Below are positions 7,097 to 10,279 of a DNA stretch of 10,279 nt, piece by piece (position 1 is the stretch's first letter; the number at the start of each line of letters is the position of its first letter). The stretch is from DASSHC01 sp035693105 (lineage in GTDB: Bacteria; Chloroflexota; Chloroflexia; Thermomicrobiales; Thermomicrobiaceae): the NCBI GenBank assembly GCA_035693105.1, contig DASSHC010000231.1:1-10279 (forward strand), given 5' to 3'. Both the position numbers and the translations under genes were made by a program. The notes under the pieces were generated by a model. That model saw only the letters and a list, made by a program, of their open reading frames with translations, had not been told where the DNA came from and ran no database searches.

Positions 7097-7114
7097 GTGG
7101 GCCGGATGGCCCAC
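7097..7114 (+). promoter_or_regulatory. perfect short hairpin just before the secreted-protein ribosome binding site
   Basis: GTGGGCC-ggat-GGCCCAC is a perfect seven-base-pair stem with a four-base loop. It ends three bases before the ribosome binding site GGAGGGAG (7118-7125). It could be a weak terminator between the two small genes, a leader structure affecting translation of the downstream gene, or an operator-like dyad. No U-tract follows. Confidence 0.4.
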
Positions 7115-7132
7115 GATGGAGGGAGTTGCGAG

Positions 7133-7534
7133 ATGAATCTCAAGCGCATGCTGGCGTCGAGCATCGTGGCGCTCACGCTCTGCGGCACACTCGGCGTGGG
7201 CCTGGCCGGCGCGGCGCCGACCAACGCCAAGGACGCCTTTCCCCTGGATATCACCTGCGGCACGCACATGTACACGGTCGTGACCAATGGGAACGGCTCC
7301 TTCACGCCCGCCCAGATCATCGCGGGCGGGAGCGGCACCCTGATCCCGGTCACCTTCGACCTGACCGGCACCGACGCGGAGGGCAACGTGGTCTTTTCCG
7401 AGACCTCGGCCCACTCGGGCCAGATGACCGGGCGCCAGGACAACCTCGTGACCTGCTCCGCCGATCAGACGATCCCTGGTGTGGGGAGGATCTTCGGCAC
7501 CGTGACCGGGATCCTGGCACCCGTCGGGCACTAG
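7133..7534 (+). CDS. small secreted protein of unknown function
   Basis: The 133-residue product has a clear Sec signal peptide: MNLKRMLASS gives the positive N-region, IVALTLCGTLGVGLAGAA the hydrophobic core, and cleavage is plausible after Ala27 or Ala32 (TNA|KD). The mature part of about 100 residues looks like an all-beta extracellular domain, with DITCGTHMYTVVTNGNGSFTPAQI (39-62), LIPVTFDLTGTDAEGNVVFSETS (70-92) and GRIFGTVTGILAPVGH at the end. Its only two mature cysteines, Cys42 and Cys108, could form a disulfide. The cysteine at 17 is inside the signal core after Leu, so it is not a normal lipobox. The ATG has GGAGGGAG seven bases upstream. I know no function. A strong hairpin follows the gene, so it may be a single-gene transcript. 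Confidence 0.8.
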   Translation: MNLKRMLASSIVALTLCGTLGVGLAGAAPTNAKDAFPLDITCGTHMYTVVTNGNGSFTPAQIIAGGSGTLIPVTFDLTGTDAEGNVVFSETSAHSGQMTGRQDNLVTCSADQTIPGVGRIFGTVTGILAPVGH

Positions 7535-7556
7535 GCTCGTCATTCGTATCCAGTCC

Positions 7557-7585
7557 ATCCAGCCCGGCACCGGGCCGGGCTGGAT
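7557..7585 (+). terminator. terminator-like perfect hairpin after the secreted-protein gene
   Basis: ATCCAGCCCGGC (7557-7568) and GCCGGGCTGGAT (7574-7585) are exact reverse complements: a 12-base-pair stem with a five-base loop, starting 22 bases after the stop at 7534. The stem is GC-rich, but the following bases (CGTGCAAG) contain no run of T, so it would be an unconventional intrinsic terminator, an mRNA 3' stabiliser, or a binding site for a dimeric protein. Confidence 0.6.
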
Positions 7586-7633
7586 CGTGCAAGATCGCGC
7601 GACATGCCGACATGCAAAGATGGGGGAGACACC

Positions 7634-8332
7634 ATGGCAGCAACTGACACGGGAGCGGCCGCGAGCGCGCCGCTCCGCTGGGGACTTCGGCTTATCGGCA
7701 TCGCGGGTATCGTGCTGCTGGCCGTCTGGCTCTACTGGTTGACTGGTCCCACGGATATCGATAAGGACACCAAGCGCTACGTCGATTGGACAATCGGCGC
7801 GGGCTTCGCGTCCGGGCTCGTCTATCTGCTCGGCCTGGCCGCGCTGATCCTGGGTCTGGTGGCGCTCTACGCGCTGCTGGCGCGCGGGGCCGAGCGCGGC
7901 CTGGCGCTGGGCGGCCTGGTGCTCGGCGTTGTCGGCACGAGCCTGTTACTGGCGATGTTCGGCACTTTGACGATGGGCTCGGTCGCCGTGGCCATCGCTT
8001 ATCGAGACGGCAACACGGGAGTGGTGCCGGCGATGCACAACCTGAGCGGTGGTGAATTCCCGGCGGTGCTCAACTTTGTCTTTTTCGCGGCCGCGCTGCT
8101 GTGCCTGCTCAGTGCCGTGGCCTACGGCATGGCGATCTGGCGCGCGGGGGCCTTCCCCAAGTGGACCGCCATTGTCTTCGGCCTGGGCTTCGTGTTGATC
8201 GCCGCCAGCATCCCGTTCACGGCCTACCCCGGCGGTATCCTGCTGGCCGTGGCCGGCTTCGGCCTGGCGCACGCGTTCGATCACCAACCGGCTGGGCGGC
8301 TGGCACGGACCGCCGAGGGGAGCATGGCGTAG
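7634..8332 (+). CDS. multi-pass membrane protein of unknown function
   Basis: The 232-residue product has about six hydrophobic helices, at roughly 17-37, 55-83, 90-122, 143-168, 176-196 and 199-215, and a short polar C-terminus (RLARTAEGSMA). The loop after helix 1 (TGPTDIDKDTKRYVDW, 37-52) is charged and probably on the outer face. The start is the ATG with GGGGGAG (7622-7628) five bases upstream; an in-frame ATG at 7604 lacks such a site. No catalytic or transport motif is visible. The general look resembles small integral membrane proteins of the DUF4386 kind, but I cannot assign a family. It follows the secreted-protein gene after a hairpin and is convergent with the amidase gene. Confidence 0.8.
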   Translation: MAATDTGAAASAPLRWGLRLIGIAGIVLLAVWLYWLTGPTDIDKDTKRYVDWTIGAGFASGLVYLLGLAALILGLVALYALLARGAERGLALGGLVLGVVGTSLLLAMFGTLTMGSVAVAIAYRDGNTGVVPAMHNLSGGEFPAVLNFVFFAAALLCLLSAVAYGMAIWRAGAFPKWTAIVFGLGFVLIAASIPFTAYPGGILLAVAGFGLAHAFDHQPAGRLARTAEGSMA

Positions 8333-8376
8333 CGAGGGTGCGGCGGTCTCAGGTTGGGCATGGGATCCGACCACAA

Positions 8377-8506
8377 GGTAGGGGCAGACCCCTGTGTCTG
8401 CCCTCGTGGCCTGCCACCTGGTTCGTCGTTCGCCGCCCACGCTCCGCCATTTCCCCGTTGCCTCGTCGGCGGTGCGACAGCGCGGACACAGAGGTCTAAC
8501 CCTACC
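8377..8506 (+). repeat. inverted-repeat element (MITE- or REP-like), copy B
   Basis: The left arm at 8377-8401 and right arm at 8482-8506 are reverse complements at 21 of 25 positions, enclosing 80 bases. The left arm and its extension (8378-8411) match copy A near pcaB at 30 of 34 positions. The left arm also contains its own perfect hairpin, GGGCAGAC (8382-8389) with GTCTGCCC (8396-8403) around a six-base loop. It occupies the gap between the convergent membrane-protein and amidase genes (8333-8537), where it could serve as a terminator in both directions. The rest of this gap holds no gene that I can support. Confidence 0.7.
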
Positions 8507-8537
8507 GGGAATGCGCGTGCCGCTGTCGCCGCCAGGG

Positions 8538-9443
8538 CTATTTGCCCGCGAAGTAGTCTTCGACCGCCTTGGCGAAGGCCCCGGCGATCAGATCCTGCAT
8601 GGCGGGCTGGGTAGCGGCGCTCGCCTCGTCCGGGTTCGACAGAAAGAGCGACTCGTTCAGCGCGCCCGGCATCTGGCTCGGGCGCAGCTTGCCGGGGATG
8701 GCCGGGCCGAGCATCACCAGGTGGTTGTAGCTGCCGCCCAGCGGACCGACGCCGTCGGCCTGCAGGGTCGTGTCGTCGAGCACGCCGCGGTCGGGCGTGG
8801 CGTAGCCCTTGGCGCGCAGGGCGGCGATCAGGTCGTCCTGCACTAATTGGGCGAAGCGCAGGCTGTCGGCGGCGAAGGGGCGCGCGGAGTCGTAGTAGGT
8901 CTCGGCGCCGCGCACCGAGGGATCGTCCAGCGCGTTGAGATGGATGCTCAAGAGCAGGTCGGCGCCGCTGGCGTTGGCGCGATCGATGCGCCGCTGCAGG
9001 TCGTCGAGCACCCCCTGCGCGGTCAGGCGCTGGCCGTCGGAGGTCAGATCATCCGGCGTCAGGCCGGGGAGCGTGTCGTCGTCGCGCGAGAGGACGACGC
9101 GATAGCCGGCCGCGCGCAGCTTGGCGGCGGTGCGCTGGGCGATCGCCAGCGCGATCGTCTTCTCGTCGACCGGTGTGCCGTCGCTGGCCGTGCCGACGGC
9201 GCCGGTATCGACACCGCCGTGGCCGGGGTCGAGAAAGACCAGCGGCGGCGTGCCGCCTCGCCGCAGGCTGGCCGACCCGCCTGAGCCGGGCAGGTGGCTG
9301 CTTCCCGGCAGATGTCCGCCGCCCGGCAGGTGCGTCGTCAGCGCCTCGGTCCCGCCGCGCGCCAGCAGCAGCACCCCGCCGACCAGCACCAGCACCAGCA
9401 GGCCCAACGTCAGGCGCGAGGTCAGCAGGCGGCCGGCGTTCAT
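8538..9443 (-). CDS. N-acetylmuramoyl-L-alanine amidase (Amidase_3), membrane-anchored
   Basis: The enzyme cleaves the bond between N-acetylmuramic acid and L-alanine in peptidoglycan, outside the membrane. The 301 residues comprise a short cytoplasmic start, one membrane anchor or uncleaved signal (about 11-28, LTLGLLVLVLVGGVLLLA), a low-complexity linker (29-66) and the zinc amidase domain (68-298). Zinc ligands are His75 in FLDPGHGGVDTGA, Glu94 in VDEKTIALA and His168 in LLSIHLNA; the catalytic glutamate is probably Glu264 in MPGALNESLFLSNPDE. The linker carries three HLPG motifs six residues apart. The start is the ATG (complement of 9441-9443) with AGGAGG (complement of 9451-9456) seven bases upstream. 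It may act in cell-wall remodelling; no spore-specific or phage context is seen. Confidence 0.93.
   Translation of the reverse strand: MNAGRLLTSRLTLGLLVLVLVGGVLLLARGGTEALTTHLPGGGHLPGSSHLPGSGGSASLRRGGTPPLVFLDPGHGGVDTGAVGTASDGTPVDEKTIALAIAQRTAAKLRAAGYRVVLSRDDDTLPGLTPDDLTSDGQRLTAQGVLDDLQRRIDRANASGADLLLSIHLNALDDPSVRGAETYYDSARPFAADSLRFAQLVQDDLIAALRAKGYATPDRGVLDDTTLQADGVGPLGGSYNHLVMLGPAIPGKLRPSQMPGALNESLFLSNPDEASAATQPAMQDLIAGAFAKAVEDYFAGK
9285..9332 (-). repeat. 18-base tandem repeat encoding HLPG motifs in the amidase linker
   Basis: Three copies with an 18-base period encode HLPG at residues 38-41, 44-47 and 50-53; the DNA copies at 9322-9332 and 9304-9314 differ at one base. The segment links the membrane anchor to the catalytic domain and could change in length by slippage. 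Confidence 0.7.
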
Positions 9444-9484
9444 ACCCTCTCCTCCTGGCGACAGCGCGGCGACGGCCCGGCACC

Positions 9485-9520
9485 GGCAGGCGCGGCAGGC
9501 GCGGCTGGCGCGGCTGGCGC
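9485..9520 (+). repeat. 9-base tandem repeat, four copies
   Basis: GGCAGGCGC twice (9485-9502) is followed by GGCTGGCGC twice (9503-9520), uninterrupted. It lies in the divergent gap, 42 bases upstream of the amidase start. It could be a slippage-prone tract or a repeated protein-binding site; no function is evident. Confidence 0.65.
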
Positions 9521-9574
9521 GTCATCAGTCTAGCGCGCCGGCTGCCCGGCCGTCCGCGCGGCCCGGAGGCGGGC

Positions 9575-9604
9575 TTGCCAGCGCGGGCGGGCTCCGTCTA
9601 GGAT
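9575..9604 (+). promoter_or_regulatory. candidate promoter for the hydantoinase gene
   Basis: TTGCCA (9575-9580, five of six matches to TTGACA) and TAGGAT (9599-9604, four of six to TATAAT) are 18 bases apart. Initiation near 9611 would give a leader of about 50 bases before the ATG at 9660. It lies in the divergent gap, which fits a new transcript starting here. No equally good site was found for the amidase on the opposite strand. Confidence 0.45.
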
Positions 9605-9659
9605 GCCGGGCACGGGACGGCGAGTGCCGGAAGAGGAGACAGCGGGAGGGAGCGGCCGG

Positions 9660-10279
9660 ATGTCGCTCAGGCTCGGGATCGACATTGGCGGCACGTTTAC
9701 CGACTTTGTGCTGCTCGACACGGCGCGCGGCCATGCGCTGGCCGGCAAGGTCCTGACCACGCCGCACGATCCGGTCGCGGGCGTGCTGCGCGGGCTACAT
9801 GACCTGCTGGGGCAGGCCGAACTGGAGCTGGCCGCGCTCGACGGCATCAGCCACGCCACCACCCTCGTCACCAACGCGATCATCGAGCGCAAGGGGGCGC
9901 TCACCGGCCTGCTGACCACCGCTGGCTTCCGCGATCTGCTGGAGATCGGCCGCGAGGCGCGCTACGACCTCTACGACCTCTTCCTGACCAAACCGGAGCC
10001 GCTGGTGCCCCGCCGGCGCCGGCTGGAGGTGCGCGAGCGCATCGGCGCCGACGGGACCGAGCGCGAGCCGCTAGATGCCGATGGCTTGGCGCGGGCGCTG
10101 GGCGAGCTGGCCGCGCTGGGCGTCGAGTCGCTGGCGGTCGTCTTTCTCCACGCCTACGCCAACGACGCCCACGAGCTGCACGCCGCGCGGCTCATCGCGG
10201 AGGGGTGGACGCGGCCGGGCATCAGCGTCAGCCTGTCGTCGCGAGTCGCGCCCGAGATTCGTGAATACGAGCGGCTGAG
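9660..10279 (+). CDS. hyuA: hydantoinase A/oxoprolinase family protein, N-terminal part (partial)
   Basis: The gene runs off the right edge; 206 complete codons are visible of a protein usually near 650-700 residues. The start MSLRLGIDIGGTFTDFVLLD is the ATP-binding glycine-rich opening of the hydantoinase/oxoprolinase N-terminal domain (actin-like ATPase fold). It continues with SHATTLVTNAIIERKGALTG (64-83), then GFRDLLEIGREARYDLYDLF (89-108), and the visible end REYERL leads into the usual EYER-STT region. Such proteins catalyse ATP-dependent opening of hydantoins or 5-oxoproline, usually with a HyuB partner that would lie downstream. N-methylhydantoinase, 5-oxoprolinase and acetone carboxylase-like beta subunits cannot be told apart from this fragment. 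The ATG has GGGAGGGAG (9644-9652) seven bases upstream, and a candidate promoter precedes it. Confidence 0.9.
   Translation, partial: MSLRLGIDIGGTFTDFVLLDTARGHALAGKVLTTPHDPVAGVLRGLHDLLGQAELELAALDGISHATTLVTNAIIERKGALTGLLTTAGFRDLLEIGREARYDLYDLFLTKPEPLVPRRRRLEVRERIGADGTEREPLDADGLARALGELAALGVESLAVVFLHAYANDAHELHAARLIAEGWTRPGISVSLSSRVAPEIREYERL

Noticed and set aside
7172..7184. Possible lipobox around Cys17 of the secreted protein
   Set aside because: The residue before the cysteine is Leu rather than Gly, Ala or Ser, and the hydrophobic core continues past it; a signal peptidase I site near Ala27-Ala32 fits better.
6760..7647. 295-codon + strand open frame over the small genes
   Set aside because: It has no domain-like pattern, crosses two intergenic hairpins and conflicts with three genes that have good ribosome binding sites.
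1967..8411. Repeated 34-base unit as a possible CRISPR repeat
   Set aside because: There are only two copies, more than 6 kb apart, each with inverted ends; no spacer array or cas gene is visible.
8394..9756. Several + strand open frames opposite the amidase gene (8394-8846, 8847-9284, 9121-9756)
   Set aside because: The - strand amidase has all catalytic motifs and a good ribosome binding site; the opposite frames are shadows.

Overview
The window is a very GC-rich, densely coded bacterial stretch. Its style (strong AGGAGG-type ribosome binding sites, GTG and TTG starts, a very large BTAD/NB-ARC/TPR/LuxR regulator, a hydantoinase gene and hairpin-forming intergenic repeats) suggests a Chloroflexota member of the Thermomicrobia/Sphaerobacter kind. 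That assignment is inference from gene style; no rRNA or other marker is present.

Positions 1-3409 hold most of the protocatechuate branch of the beta-ketoadipate pathway, all on the + strand: the last 39 codons of a 4-hydroxybenzoate 3-monooxygenase (pobA), then pcaC, pcaH, pcaG and pcaB. Together these take 4-hydroxybenzoate to protocatechuate (PobA), open the ring to 3-carboxy-cis,cis-muconate (PcaHG), lactonise it (PcaB) and decarboxylate the lactone to beta-ketoadipate enol-lactone (PcaC). The later steps (pcaD, pcaIJ, pcaF) are not in the window. pcaH and pcaG overlap by ATGA. pcaG and pcaB are separated by a 125-base gap filled by a long imperfect inverted repeat whose right arm contains the pcaB ribosome binding site.

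Positions 3410-6664 hold a candidate sigma70 promoter and a 1032-residue STAND-type regulator with a DNA-binding domain at each end (N-terminal winged helix plus BTAD, C-terminal LuxR HTH) around an NB-ARC ATPase and TPR repeats. Its position just after the pca genes makes it a candidate regulator of them, but nothing in the sequence proves this.

Positions 6665-8537 hold three small + strand genes of unknown function: a 74-residue soluble protein, a 133-residue secreted protein and a 232-residue protein with about six membrane segments. Hairpins lie before and after the secreted-protein gene. A second copy of the inverted-repeat element seen before pcaB lies in the convergent gap at 8377-8506.

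Positions 8538-9443 (- strand) encode a membrane-anchored N-acetylmuramoyl-L-alanine amidase. Divergent from it, after a gap with a 9-base tandem repeat and a plausible promoter, the start of a hydantoinase A/oxoprolinase-family gene runs off the right edge (9660-10279).

I found no CRISPR array, tRNA, rRNA or transposase gene. The least explained items are the paired hairpin elements, one of which may control pcaB translation, and the small secreted/membrane gene set.
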